This document shows, piece by piece, positions 17,401 through 27,277 of a DNA stretch of 56,015 nt. This DNA is from Okeania sp. SIO2F4 (GTDB lineage: Bacteria; Cyanobacteriota; Cyanobacteriia; Cyanobacteriales; Microcoleaceae): positions 1 to 56,015 of the forward strand of contig NZ_JAAHGT010000023.1 of NCBI RefSeq assembly GCF_010672385.1, in the 5' to 3' direction. The notes under the pieces are model-generated. The model was not told the origin of the DNA. It was given only the letters and a program-made list of their open reading frames with translations, and did not search any database. The translations under genes were made by a program, and so were the position numbers. Within the stretch, counting starts at the first letter, position 1, and every line of letters starts with the position of its first letter.

Positions 17401-18235
17401 CAATAAACCAGGCATCATACCAGAACAGTCTAGTGTAGAGAAAGATGTCGAAAACATACCAGGCTCTTCTGGTGCCGAGAGTGCGAATATAGAAACACCT
17501 ATAGACACCAATATCCACGACCCTCACTCATTCGATAATTTCCAACCTAAAAAGCTGCTAGACCAATTACTTGAGGGAAAGCCTGATGCTTACAAAGCAA
17601 AACTAGAAGCGTTAGTGCGGACAACAGGTGTTACTGTAGACGATCCTATATTTCTGATCTTAGTAGCTTCAGGAAGACTAGAATTATTATTGGATGAAGC
17701 TCCCCAAACTTTAGGGGATATTTTTCAGCTTTGGTCTTTAGAGTTATCGACTTGGCTCGACAAATTAAAAGTAAGTATGGAATTGGCGCAGAAAACTTCT
17801 GTATTAGAGCAGCAAGCTGCGATCGCGTCTGCTGTTGCTAATTCCATTAAAACTGCCAAAGATGAATCAAGCAAGAATTTTCTCCACGCTGTCCCCTGGG
17901 CAGGTATTACAATTGGAGGCTGTATGCTAGCTAGCTTATCCGTAGGCTTTTTAAGTGGCTTGACAGTACCTCCTTATATGCAGGGAGGTATAGCCCCTGG
18001 TAGTCCGATGAAGCTAACTCGCGCCCAGGCAAATGCTCTCGACTGGGCTATGAGTTCAGATGGAAAAAAAGCAAAGCAAATATTTGAATGGAACCGGGAT
18101 TATATCAATTCTGGTCAATGTTTGGAGGATGCCAGAAAACTTAAGATAGAAATGAGTTACAACAACCGACCTGCTAAAGATGGGTTCTGTACTCTCTGGA
18201 TCAAGCCTCCTCAAAAACGGGGGACTACTAATTAA
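17348..18235 (+). CDS. Plasmid-type protein with one membrane segment, function unknown
   Basis: This 295-residue protein starts at a GTG with a strong ribosome binding site (AAAGGAGG, 6 nt upstream) and overlaps the end of the ParA-like gene by 53 bp in another frame. Residues 1-60 are polar and low complexity. Residues 65-175 are helical with a DDPIFLILVASGRLELLL segment. One hydrophobic stretch (about 182-212) likely spans the membrane, followed by a soluble tail of about 80 residues with two Cys. It resembles proteins I associate with family DUF6753 from cyanobacterial plasmids, but I cannot verify that. Coupling to the ATPase gene suggests a joint role. Confidence 0.7.
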   Translation: MKKLMPELPLNLKQPVNNNKPGIIPEQSSVEKDVENIPGSSGAESANIETPIDTNIHDPHSFDNFQPKKLLDQLLEGKPDAYKAKLEALVRTTGVTVDDPIFLILVASGRLELLLDEAPQTLGDIFQLWSLELSTWLDKLKVSMELAQKTSVLEQQAAIASAVANSIKTAKDESSKNFLHAVPWAGITIGGCMLASLSVGFLSGLTVPPYMQGGIAPGSPMKLTRAQANALDWAMSSDGKKAKQIFEWNRDYINSGQCLEDARKLKIEMSYNNRPAKDGFCTLWIKPPQKRGTTN

Positions 18236-18281
18236 TTAATAATTAATAGTTAATAATTAATAGTTAATAATTAATAGTTAA

Positions 18282-18419
18282 TATAGCGGATTCCAGGTTT
18301 ATGAAGTACAGTAGCACTTGGCTTTTTAAATAGTTTTTAACTATGGAATTAAGTTTTTATTCAAAATTTGCACCAATCTACTAGAATCACTGTACCACAC
18401 TTACATATAATAGGCTGTA
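18282..18419. mobile_element. MITE related to IS630
   Basis: The left end ATTCCAGGTTTATGAAGTAC and the right end (complement of TGTACCACACTTACAT) resemble the terminal repeats of the IS630 copy at 21557-22582 (right end TACTGTACCTCATAAACCTG). About 138 bp with no gene inside. Confidence 0.6.
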
Positions 18420-18581
18420 ATTAATAATTAATAGTTAAAAGTTTAGGTGGATAGTCTCTTTTTTAAAGGGGAATAAAACTCTATTTTTTTTCTTTTCATC
18501 AATCCCCTTATTTCAATAAAGCATGCCTATTAATTTTTAATTATTTACGATCACTATAAAATAGCAAAAAAGGAGGAATTT

Positions 18582-18953
18582 ATGATAGGAATTTCCACCA
18601 TGTTTCCAGTTGAAATACACCTCGAACAGAGCAACAACAAAGAGTATTTGATTAAAGAAATTTGTCATCAAATATTTACACAAGCTTTTTCTGAATATTC
18701 TTGCCCTCCTATAATAACAACAGAATCTCTAATACAAGAAGTAGTCCGGATGACAGGACTATTAAAGTTGCCGAAAATCTGCTTAATACTAGAAAAAGAG
18801 CGAGCTAGTACCGCGTTAATTCAATTAGCTTTACGACTACAAGAACACTTCTCCATTGTTTGGGCACCAGAAACAGGGATGACATTAAGTGGCTTCCCTG
18901 ATAATCAAGAGAATTACAAACAAGTTGTTAAGGCTTGGCTACAAAAGCTATAA
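18582..18953 (+). CDS. Unknown small soluble protein
   Basis: A 123-residue protein, alternating alpha/beta, that I do not recognise. A good ribosome binding site (AAAGGAGGAATTT) precedes the ATG, supporting expression. No catalytic motif or membrane segment is visible. It follows the membrane protein gene in the same direction after a MITE and heptad repeats. Confidence 0.6.
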   Translation: MIGISTMFPVEIHLEQSNNKEYLIKEICHQIFTQAFSEYSCPPIITTESLIQEVVRMTGLLKLPKICLILEKERASTALIQLALRLQEHFSIVWAPETGMTLSGFPDNQENYKQVVKAWLQKL

Positions 18954-19059
18954 AAAGCTGTTTGATATTGCTTAAGCAAGACTTGTATTTTTACAGGACA
19001 ATTAACAATTCATAATTAACAATTAATAATTAATCATTACCCCTTCTAAATAATTAACA

Positions 19060-19247
19060 ATTAATAATTAATCATTATCACTCGTGGTCGCATTGATAAT
19101 TAATCAGAGAGTTTATGAGTAGATGTGCCCTTTAAAATTATTAATTATTAATGACAAAGGGGGGAGGCAGAGTAAGCTGAATTGTTGAATGAATAATTAT
19201 TGAATATTAAATCCTAATTATTAATTATTAATTATTAATTATTTGGT
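19060..19247. repeat. Dispersed repeat, copy 2 of 3
   Basis: Same core as 8311-8527, beginning ATCACTCGTGGTCGCATTG and including GGGGGGAGGCAGAGTAAGC, flanked by AATTAAT-type heptads. It runs into an end of the GTAAGCATTCAGC element family at 19247. Confidence 0.8.
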
Positions 19248-19357
19248 AAGCATTCAGCTATTAAGTAGAGCCAGCGAAAAAAAAGACGTTTGATATTTAG
19301 TAACCCACATTCCTCAAAAGTCTTATATATTCAGTTATTAAGCAATCATATAAATGT

Positions 19358-19837
19358 ATGACGAAGAAAAATTTGATAGCAATTGCCATAATATTCTGTG
19401 CTGTAATAATATATGGCTTGAATATTTACCTTACCTCTAACTCTAATAGCAGTAAAGATATTACAAAACCTCAATACTTGCCTATTACAGCAGAAATTAA
19501 TATTAATGGTTCTAGAATAGGTCTCGAAGTTGCGGATACACCTAAAAAGAGGCAAACGGGTTTGATGTTTAGGTCATCTTTACCAAGCGATCGCGGGATG
19601 CTATTTATATTTGAACCTCCTGAAAGAGTTAGGTTTTGGATGAAAAACTGCTCTTATTATCTTGATATTATTTTTATTAAAGAAGGAGTAGTGCAAAGTT
19701 TGGTTGAAAATGCACCACCCTGTAATTTAGGCCAATGCCCGGTTTACGATTCTATTGTCGTCGTCGATCGCGTTATCGAGTTGAAGGGCGGACGCATAGG
19801 TGAATTAGGATTAGAGGTCGGAGAGCGATTAGAATGA
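19358..19837 (+). CDS. DUF192 family exported protein
   Basis: This 159-residue protein has an N-terminal signal anchor or signal peptide (hydrophobic residues about 5-26) and then a full DUF192 domain. Conserved marks are GLMFRSSLP, RGMLFIFEPPE, VRFWMKNC and DSIVVVDRVIEL. DUF192 proteins are widespread single-domain proteins of unknown biochemical role, often exported. Two Cys in the segment before DSIVVV could form a disulphide. It is transcribed alone. Confidence 0.88.
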   Translation: MTKKNLIAIAIIFCAVIIYGLNIYLTSNSNSSKDITKPQYLPITAEININGSRIGLEVADTPKKRQTGLMFRSSLPSDRGMLFIFEPPERVRFWMKNCSYYLDIIFIKEGVVQSLVENAPPCNLGQCPVYDSIVVVDRVIELKGGRIGELGLEVGERLE

Positions 19838-19898
19838 ACGCCATTTTCATGGCATTAACTTCAGCAATGAACAATGTTCATGTCGGCGACAGCCGATA

Positions 19899-20010
19899 CA
19901 ATTAATAATTAATAATTATCACTCTTGGTCGCATTGATAATTAATCAGAGAGTTTCTGAGTAGATGTACGCTTTTTAATTATTCATTATTAATTACAAAG
20001 GGGGGAGGCT
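19899..20010. repeat. Dispersed repeat, copy 3 of 3 (shorter)
   Basis: Shares ACTCTTGGTCGCATTGATAA through ACAAAGGGGGGAGGC with copies 1 and 2, then diverges. Confidence 0.75.
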
Positions 20011-20639
20011 TTCAACCTGAATTAAGGTTAGCTGATGATGTCCGCTTTTACCCAGACTTTTAATTCTCGCTCTACCTCAATCCTAATTCTTCCTCCAAAT
20101 GCAATCTACTCCGAATGGATTCAGCTGACGGCTGAATGCTTACAAAAAAATAACTCCTAAGTCTATAGGAGCTAGAATAAAGTTGATTCTAAGAGGTACA
20201 TTCAGTAATTAACAATTAACAATTAACAATTAATAATTACCTCTCCCTTTTAGGGAGAGGATTGAGGGTCAAAGAAAAAAATTTCTTTTTTTCCCTTTTC
20301 AAAGGGAGGCTTTCAACCTGAATCATTTAATTATTAATTATTAATTATTAATTATTCGGTAATTGCTATATTTTTATTATTAGTGTTTTCCTGGATGAAT
20401 GGTAAAAATGTGAATAAGTTGTCACAATAACCCTTGTTGCTATGGGTGGACGTGCATTTTTTTGCACAATGACTCTTCAAGTCAAAGGAAATTATTTGAA
20501 ACTATTCAAAGATTATATAAAAAACGTAATCAGTTGTTGGGGCTAACTACAAAAGTCCAAAGTTGGAGCTTCTGAAGTCAAAGGCAAATGCTTCAAGACA
20601 GACTTGCGCCAACTTTTTAGTTTAAATGATTTGAAGTAT
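20011..20639. other. Intergenic region of repeats, no gene seen
   Basis: Contains an end of the GTAAGCATTCAGC family (about 20118-20142), AACAATT and TAATTAT heptads (20205-20240, 20330-20360), and AT-rich single-copy DNA. No credible open frame. Confidence 0.55.
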
Positions 20640-21068
20640 TTAAGTGCCACCAATCGATCCGAAATCAAGGGTTAACTGTCCGTGTTTTTCCCACAGTTTC
20701 ATCCTACGAACCTTTTGAGTGCGATTCCAGTCATCTCTGTCTAGCTTGAGATGGCAGACGGAGCAAAGAGCGCGGAGATTGTCAGCTTCACAATTAGCTG
20801 GATTATGGTCTAAATGAGCAGTTGTCAATGTAAAACGCTGAGGTTTGGCAATTTTTATGATACCTTGCTCGTAATCCTCTACAATTTTGTAAAGATGAGG
20901 TAACCACTCCGGATGATTATCCTTAAGCCATTGCTCTGTATCTTTTTGAGATACACCCGGAGGTCTACAAGGCTTATTACACCATTCACAAGTCCAATTG
21001 GCAGAGTTTTTTATGGAATTAGCAATTTGGTTCCAATTTTTTGGGTATAAGCTTAAATCTATAGGCAT
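20640..21068 (-). CDS. HNH endonuclease family protein
   Basis: This 142-residue protein has a CEWCNKPC zinc-type pair near residue 31 and the HNH core TTAHLDHNPANCEADNLRAL followed by CSVCH (about 91-117), with the second Cys pair completing a treble-clef site. Residues 45-80 form an insert rich in Trp, Glu and Lys. HNH proteins nick or cut DNA. This solitary form is common in phages and mobile elements. No methyltransferase or intron is beside it, so its target is unknown. Confidence 0.85.
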   Translation of the reverse strand: MPIDLSLYPKNWNQIANSIKNSANWTCEWCNKPCRPPGVSQKDTEQWLKDNHPEWLPHLYKIVEDYEQGIIKIAKPQRFTLTTAHLDHNPANCEADNLRALCSVCHLKLDRDDWNRTQKVRRMKLWEKHGQLTLDFGSIGGT

Positions 21069-21122
21069 ATATTTAACAATTAATAATTAACAATTAATAA
21101 TTCATAGTTAATAATAATAAAC

Positions 21123-21254
21123 TATAGCAATCATATTTCAGTTATAAGATTTTACTGGTAATTAGGACTCAAGAGTCAGGAGTCAAAATATAAAATGATT
21201 TTGATTTATCTTAATTGTTCTTAAATTCTTTCAAAATCATTCCTGATTGCTATA
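21123..21254. mobile_element. MITE-like element, TATAGCAATC family, copy 2
   Basis: TATAGCAATC (21123) and GATTGCTATA (21245-21254) bound 132 bp of AT-rich DNA containing an AGTCAGG-type short repeat. Confidence 0.6.
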
Positions 21255-21255
21255 T

Positions 21256-21514
21256 CTAGGGCGTTGCTGATGCGTGGGTATGATTTGTATTTTTTGGTAG
21301 TTGCTAAACTATTGAATAACAAATATAGCAATCCTATTTTATTCGTGGCAAAAATCTTACTGCTTTTTAGGCAACAGGGAACAGGCAACAGGCAACAGGT
21401 AAGAGTTTCAACTTTTTTATTTACTTTTTAATCTATCACAACCTATTTAGGATTGCTATATTTGAGATTGTTCAATTTTGCTTTTCATATCTTGATTCAG
21501 CAACGCCTATCTAG
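21256..21514. mobile_element. Element with GGCGTTGCTGA ends, carrying a nested MITE
   Basis: Ends CTAGGGCGTTGCTGA and TCAGCAACGCCTATCTAG are inverted repeats 259 bp apart. A complete TATAGCAATC element (21324-21460, with GGCAACA heptads inside) sits within it, so two insertion events are stacked. Confidence 0.6.
21324..21460. mobile_element. MITE-like element, TATAGCAATC family, copy 3 (nested)
   Basis: TATAGCAATCCTATTT and its complement AACCTATTTAGGATTGCTATA-like end bound 137 bp. Four GGCAACA heptads lie at about 21370-21400. Confidence 0.65.
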
Positions 21515-21556
21515 CCATACACTCTTAAATTATTAATTATTCGGTAATTAATATGA

Positions 21557-22582
21557 TACAGCGTATTCCATGTAAATGTGGTACAGTAATTTTATTGGTA
21601 GTAGAATGCCGAAAGATGAAAGCTTATTCGATTGACCTCCGTGAAAAAATAGTCAAATATCCGCGAACAATGTAATACTTCTATCCGGAAAGTAGCTGCC
21701 AGATTTGATGTGAGTAAAACATTTGTTCAAAAACTATTGAAACAAAAACAATTAACTGGTAATATTCACCCTAAAAAGCAAGGTGGTAACCTCAAAAGTA
21801 CATTACATTCTCACAAAACTAAATTGATAGAGATGGTAGAAAAATATCCAGATTATACCTTGGATGAATACTGTGAATATTGGCTATCTAACTATAACTA
21901 ATTTGTGAGTCCAAGTATGATGTGTCGTGAACTCCAAAAATGCAATTTGACTATAAAAAAAAACTATACGCAGCAGCCAGTCAGGTACTTAAAGAGTCCA
22001 AATTTTGAGGTGTGAATCCATACGAGAAAGTAAAAAATATAGAGGCTGAAAACTTGGTATTCTTGGATGAAATGGGTGTTTTATTGGGTTTAACACGAAG
22101 TCACGCACGTTCCTACTATGGTAGTATAGCCTATGATTTTTCACTATTTTATCGAGGACAAAAAGTCACAGTTTTCGGAGCAATTAGTCTCACAAAAGTT
22201 GTAGGATTAATGACACTTAATGGTTCAATGGATCGCATTTGCATTTAAAGTTTTTATAGAACATTTTTTAATTCCTAATTTATGGAAGGGAGCAGTAGTG
22301 GTAATGGATAATTTGCCTGCTCATAAGTTAAAAATAATTGAACCATTAATTCAATCAGTAGGGGCAAGTGTACTGAATTTATCACCCTATTCTCCGGACT
22401 TTAATCCCATAGAATTATGGTGGTCAGAACTCAAAAGTTTTTTGCGTAGGTTTAAACCTACCACGGCAAAGATGGTTGATATAATACTTGCCACTGCATT
22501 CTTCCTATTAAATACTAACCACTTCAAACACTATTTTCAGCACTGTTGCTACTGTACCTCATAAACCTGGAATACGCTGTAT
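21557..22582 (+). mobile_element. Decayed IS630-family insertion sequence
   Basis: Terminal inverted repeats begin TACAGCGTATTCCA on the left and end TGGAATACGCTGTA on the right, and the similarity extends about 30 bp inward. The coding region between is a broken IS630 transposase. The flanks on both sides share GGTAATTAATATGA-like sequence, meaning it landed in or next to a TAATTAT repeat. Confidence 0.88.
21616..22563 (+). pseudogene. IS630 transposase, multiple frameshifts
   Basis: The start MKAYSIDLREKIVK is the usual IS630 helix-turn-helix N-terminus. The frame breaks within 20 codons, resumes as RKVAARFDVSKTFVQKLL, breaks again, then shows the DDE catalytic parts in different frames: FLDEMGV (22012-22248), VVMDNLPAHK and SPYSPDFNPIELWWSEL (22220-22564). 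At least three frame changes or stops are needed to join them, so no active transposase is made here. Confidence 0.9.
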
Positions 22583-22753
22583 TAATTATTTGGTAATTAA
22601 TATGACAAATCCCTTTTCAACAGATTGGCCATTGTTAGACATTTGCCTTTCCTCTCAGAAATTTATAGCAAAACATTTATTCGGTGATTATTTACTTCAA
22701 TTTAGTAGTATCATATCCACAATAACAATTCAGAGTGCTTTACTTTTTGAGAA

Positions 22754-25700
22754 ATGAAAATTCTCCACGGAACCTGGATACCCCAAGAGAAAACTGAATT
22801 TATCCAACAAGGAGCTTTTTTCCTCTGGATAGAAACAGACTCTCTACCCAAAAAACGAAAAAAAAAGTCTGATAAACGTCATCCCGGACATCTAACTAAA
22901 GATGAATTGTCTCTTTTCCTCAGTAATGAATTAAAACTTCCAACTCCAAAATACGGCACTCTCAACCAAAGTATAGCTACAAAATACTTCCTTCTTCCTA
23001 GCAGCGATAGTCAACCTTTACCCTCACCAGAATTAAGTCGTTACCTAGAAACGGAACCTCCAGAAGCAACAGAATGGCAATTTTGGGAAATTGACTGTTA
23101 TCATCTTACTCCTATTATTAAACTACTCAATGAAATTCACTTTCTCTGTCTTTATAATGTCGCTGAAATACAACTAGGAGCAGACTTACTTTTCTGGTAT
23201 CATTATTCCCAATCTTTTAAATCAATTATTATTAAAGACCAATACATTCCTGCTTTAAAGTATAGAGAATTAGAACAGAAAAAAGGCAGACGAAAAAAAA
23301 ATACACCATCCTTTGAAATTTATCCAACTTGGGAAATTATCTCTCCATTATACGAGGATAATATTAATTATTATCTCGAATATATGCCTCTTGTTTGCAC
23401 TTCTGGTTTTGATGAAGCAACTAAAAATTTTGAATTTTACGACAAAGAAACTCTACTACGTCATTTTTCCGAATGTCTCCTCAACAAAATTGTTACTGAA
23501 ACTCCTATTCCTGCTACTTTTGAGAAAAAAATTACTGACTCTCGACTACTGACTGGTTGTTTGGGTATCCAGTCTCCTAATACACCTTGGTTAGATGATG
23601 CTGCTTTTACAGAATATCAACAATGGCAAAGTTGGAAAGAAAAACTTGTTGGCGCACAAGATAATTCTGCTTTTCATCTCTGTTTTCAATTAGAAGAAGC
23701 ATCAGAAAAATCTCCTGATGATTGGTATTTAAAATTTATCGTTTCCTTGAAAAAAGACCCTTCTTTAAAATTGGAATTAGAGGATTATTGGAGTCAAACT
23801 CAGAGAAAAAAAACAACTACAAAAAAACAGTTTGGTAAAGAATTTGAAAAGGATTTACTATTAAATTTAGGTTATGCTGCTCGGATTTATCCTTTAATTT
23901 GGCAAGGATTAGAAACTGATAAACCTGTTGGTTTTTCTCTGACTTTAACAGCAGCATTTGATTTTCTCAAAGAAACTGCTTGGGTATTGGAAGATGCAGG
24001 TTATAAAGTAATTGTTCCTGCTTGGTGGACTCCTCAAGGTCGTCAACGGGCAAAAATTCGTCTCAAAGCTTCTTCTAAAAAATCAGCTCCTACTTCTGCT
24101 GGAAAAGGTCATTTTCAGTTAGAAAATTTGATTCAATATCAATATGAATTAGCTATTGGAGACCAACCTATTACTGCTAAGGAATGGAAACAGTTAGTTG
24201 ATGCGAAAAGTCCTTTGGTGAAGTTCCGGGGACAGTGGATGGAATTAGACCAAAATCAAATGCAGCAAATGTTGGATTTTTGGCAAACTCATCAAAAGGA
24301 AAAGCCGGAGTTAACTTTGCCGGAGTTGTTACAAAAAGCATCGGAAGTTGGTTCGGAATTTGAGGTGGAACCGGATGAAAGTTTGGCGGCAATGATGGCT
24401 AAATTACAAGACCCTAATTGTTTGGAAATAATTGATAATCCTAAGAAGTTAAAGGGTACTTTGAGGGAGTATCAAAAACGAGGGGTTTCTTGGATTCAAT
24501 TTCTGGAACAGTTAGGATTAAATGGTTGTTTGGCGGATGATATGGGGTTGGGTAAAACGGTGGAGGTAATTGCTTGGTTGGTGATGGAAAAGGAGTTGAA
24601 AAAAAAGGTTTTGCCGACTTTATTAATTGCTCCTACTTCTGTGGTTGGTAATTGGCAAAAAGAGATAGAAAAGTTTGCGCCTCATTTAAAGGTTATTGTG
24701 CATCATGGTAGTGATAGAATTCAAGATGAAAAGGAGTTTAAAAATGTTAGTTTGAAGCATGATATTGTGATTACTTCTTTTTCTTTGGCGAGAAAAGATG
24801 GGAAACTTTTGGAGGAAATAAATTGGCAGAGGATTGTGTTAGATGAAGCTCAGAATATTAAGAATCCGAAGGCGGCTCAGACGAAGGCTATTTTGAAATT
24901 ATCGGCTAAATATCGTTTGGCTTTGACGGGAACTCCTGTGGAAAATAGATTGTTGGATTTGTGGTCTATTTTTAATTTTCTCAATCCTGGTTATTTGGGA
25001 AAGGAGGCTCAATTTCGGAAGAATTTTGAGATGCCAATTCAGAAGGAGAATAGTCAGTTTCAGTCAATTGTTTTGAAGAAGTTGGTTCAGCCTTTTATTC
25101 TGAGAAGGGTAAAAACTGACAAGGATATTATTAAGGATTTGCCTGATAAGGTTGAGCAGAAACAATATTGTAATTTGACTAAGGAACAGGCTTCTTTGTA
25201 TGAGGCTATTGTTAAAGATGTGATGGAACAGTTGGAAAATGTTGAGGGAATTGAACGTAAGGGATTGATGTTATCTACGTTGATGAAATTGAAACAAATT
25301 TGTAATCATCCCCGGCAATTTTTACAGGATAGGAGTGAATTTACTCCTGAACGTTCTCAGAAGTTAGAACGTTTTGGTGAGATGAGTGAGGAGGTTATTT
25401 CTGAGGGTGATAGTTTGTTGATTTTTACTCAGTTTACTGAAATTGGTGAGGCTTTACAATTTTATTTTAAACAGTCTTTTCATTATAATTGTTATTATTT
25501 GCATGGGGGGACGGCGCGACAGAAAAGGGAGGAAATGATTAGGGAGTTTCAAGACCAAGAAACTGAACCTTCTGTGTTTGTTTTGTCTTTAAAAGCTGGT
25601 GGTGTTGGGATTACTTTGACTAAGGCAAATCATGTTTTTCATTTTGACCGTTGGTGGAATCCGGCGGTGGAAGACCAAGCGACCGATCGAGCTTTTAGGA

Positions 25701-25894
25701 TAGGTCAAAAAAAGAATGTTTTTGTGCATAAATTTGTGGCTTTGGGTACTTTGGAGGAGCGTATTGATAGGATGATTGAGGATAAGAAAAAGGTGGCTTC
25801 TTCGATTGTTGGTTCTGATGAGTCTTGGTTGACTGAGTTGGATAATGAGAGTTTTAAGGAGTTGATTGTTTTGAATAAACAAATGGTGGTTTAA
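22754..25894 (+). CDS. SNF2-family helicase/translocase
   Basis: This is a 1046-residue protein. Residues 1 to about 560 are the SNF2-associated N-terminal region found in bacterial members. The motor follows: Walker A ADDMGLGKTVE (about 594-604), VLDEAQNIKN (about 695), LTGTPVEN (about 727), then lobe two with LSLKAGGVGITLT and DQATDRAFRIGQ (about 973-984). Such proteins translocate on double-stranded DNA and are often paired with a SWIM zinc-finger protein, as here. The role (repair, transcription, or defence) is not established. The pair is intact and close to a decayed IS630, so it may be a cargo region or an old chromosomal locus. Confidence 0.93.
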   Translation: MKILHGTWIPQEKTEFIQQGAFFLWIETDSLPKKRKKKSDKRHPGHLTKDELSLFLSNELKLPTPKYGTLNQSIATKYFLLPSSDSQPLPSPELSRYLETEPPEATEWQFWEIDCYHLTPIIKLLNEIHFLCLYNVAEIQLGADLLFWYHYSQSFKSIIIKDQYIPALKYRELEQKKGRRKKNTPSFEIYPTWEIISPLYEDNINYYLEYMPLVCTSGFDEATKNFEFYDKETLLRHFSECLLNKIVTETPIPATFEKKITDSRLLTGCLGIQSPNTPWLDDAAFTEYQQWQSWKEKLVGAQDNSAFHLCFQLEEASEKSPDDWYLKFIVSLKKDPSLKLELEDYWSQTQRKKTTTKKQFGKEFEKDLLLNLGYAARIYPLIWQGLETDKPVGFSLTLTAAFDFLKETAWVLEDAGYKVIVPAWWTPQGRQRAKIRLKASSKKSAPTSAGKGHFQLENLIQYQYELAIGDQPITAKEWKQLVDAKSPLVKFRGQWMELDQNQMQQMLDFWQTHQKEKPELTLPELLQKASEVGSEFEVEPDESLAAMMAKLQDPNCLEIIDNPKKLKGTLREYQKRGVSWIQFLEQLGLNGCLADDMGLGKTVEVIAWLVMEKELKKKVLPTLLIAPTSVVGNWQKEIEKFAPHLKVIVHHGSDRIQDEKEFKNVSLKHDIVITSFSLARKDGKLLEEINWQRIVLDEAQNIKNPKAAQTKAILKLSAKYRLALTGTPVENRLLDLWSIFNFLNPGYLGKEAQFRKNFEMPIQKENSQFQSIVLKKLVQPFILRRVKTDKDIIKDLPDKVEQKQYCNLTKEQASLYEAIVKDVMEQLENVEGIERKGLMLSTLMKLKQICNHPRQFLQDRSEFTPERSQKLERFGEMSEEVISEGDSLLIFTQFTEIGEALQFYFKQSFHYNCYYLHGGTARQKREEMIREFQDQETEPSVFVLSLKAGGVGITLTKANHVFHFDRWWNPAVEDQATDRAFRIGQKKNVFVHKFVALGTLEERIDRMIEDKKKVASSIVGSDESWLTELDNESFKELIVLNKQMVV

Positions 25895-25988
25895 TTAATT
25901 AATAATTAATAATTAATAATTATTAATTACATTTTTTTTTTGATTCAGAAATAAACAATTTTTATTTTATTTAAAACTAGGATTTAAT

Positions 25989-26828
25989 ATGGCAAACTTT
26001 AGCAAAACTTGGTGGAAAAAACGTTTTATAGAGGCATTAGAAAATTTCACTGATTCAAATCGTTTGGGGCGGGGACGTTCTTATGCTCGTAATGGTAAAA
26101 TTAAAGAATATAAAATTAACGATGGTAAAATTACTGCTAAGGTAAGAGGTTCGGTTAATCCTTATTTTGGTGTTTATAAAGAACCTCTTTATCATACTAA
26201 TATTGAAATTAAACCAATAAAAGAAACTGACTGGTCAAAGGCGATCGCTTATTTGGGTTCTAAAGCTAGTTTTGTTTCTAAGTTATTGCTTGGGGAAATG
26301 CCTGATAATATTGAATCAGCTTTTGCCGATCTGAAGTTACATTTACTTCCCCATAGTCGTAAAGATTTTGAGACGAATTGTTCTTGTCCTGATTGGGAAA
26401 ATCCTTGTAAACATATTGCTGGTGTTTGTTATTTGGTTGCTGCTGAATTAGATGAAGACCCTTTTTTGTTGTTTGAACTGAGGGGTATTTCTAGGGAAAA
26501 GTTACAAGAGGAGTTGGCTAAGTCACCTTTAGGAAAGGCTTTATTTTCGTCCTTGGAGAGTGAAGATTTTGTGCCTAAATTGGTTAATTCTTACTATACT
26601 AAACCGGAAAAGGTGGCGGTGGAAAAAGTTTGTTTGAATAAGGATTTTTGGCTTTCTCAAAAGCGCTTGCCACAGGTTGGGGAAGATGTTGGGAATGCTA
26701 GTCTTCCTGCTATTGTGGTTAAGAAGGGTGGAGATTTTCCTGCTTTTTGGCAGAAGGAATCTTCTTTTTTGGCAGTGATGGAGGAGTTGTATGAACGGGT
26801 GAGGACGAGAAATAAAGGGGTGTTTTAA
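25989..26828 (+). CDS. SWIM zinc-finger protein, partner of the SNF2 helicase
   Basis: This 279-residue protein has the SWIM motif CSCPDWENPCKHIAGVCY near residue 139 (Cys-x-Cys, then Cys-x-His). SWIM domains bind DNA or protein partners. Upstream residues 15-110 contain a conserved RGRSYARNGKI segment typical of this bacterial family. The gene follows the helicase by 94 bp, across a short run of AATTAAT heptads, and is almost certainly in the same transcription unit. Confidence 0.9.
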   Translation: MANFSKTWWKKRFIEALENFTDSNRLGRGRSYARNGKIKEYKINDGKITAKVRGSVNPYFGVYKEPLYHTNIEIKPIKETDWSKAIAYLGSKASFVSKLLLGEMPDNIESAFADLKLHLLPHSRKDFETNCSCPDWENPCKHIAGVCYLVAAELDEDPFLLFELRGISREKLQEELAKSPLGKALFSSLESEDFVPKLVNSYYTKPEKVAVEKVCLNKDFWLSQKRLPQVGEDVGNASLPAIVVKKGGDFPAFWQKESSFLAVMEELYERVRTRNKGVF

Positions 26829-26884
26829 AACGAATGCGCATACCTCATACTTTTGGGAAATTGCTATAATAACAACAATTATTC

Positions 26885-27277
26885 TTAACTTTTGATTTCC
26901 ATAGTTAAAATTCCTACAGGTTTATCTATTACTATTCGTACTACATCTAACCAAAAACCACCTATCAATATTTCTGGTAAATTATCACCTGCATGAACTG
27001 GAATTGTGAATTCTTGTTGGTCGATTATTATTCTACCCTCATAAATATCAAAATATGCCATACCTTGGGCTGTACTTAACATTATATCTGAACGAATTTT
27101 CTCCCAGCCTAAAGCTTCTATATCTTGAGTGGGAATTGCCAAATAACCTGTAGTAAATCCTGTGTCTAAAATAGCATCAATAGGAATAATTTCACCATTT
27201 GTTGCAATTAGTTCAATTTCAAATATTAACTCTCCTTCTTCTCCAAATATTCCTGAAATCATCAGATTTTCCCACAA
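26885..27277 (-). CDS. Retropepsin-like aspartyl protease family protein
   Basis: This 130-residue protein contains the DTG triad in AILDTGFTTGYLAIP (about residues 35-50) and a hydrophobic GG-containing C-terminal strand, as in single-domain retropepsin-like proteins that act as dimers. The family is common in cyanobacteria, usually as the second gene of a pair. Its start overlaps the end of the upstream gene by 16 bp, so both are co-translated. Substrate unknown. Confidence 0.75.
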   Translation of the reverse strand: MWENLMISGIFGEEGELIFEIELIATNGEIIPIDAILDTGFTTGYLAIPTQDIEALGWEKIRSDIMLSTAQGMAYFDIYEGRIIIDQQEFTIPVHAGDNLPEILIGGFWLDVVRIVIDKPVGILTMEIKS

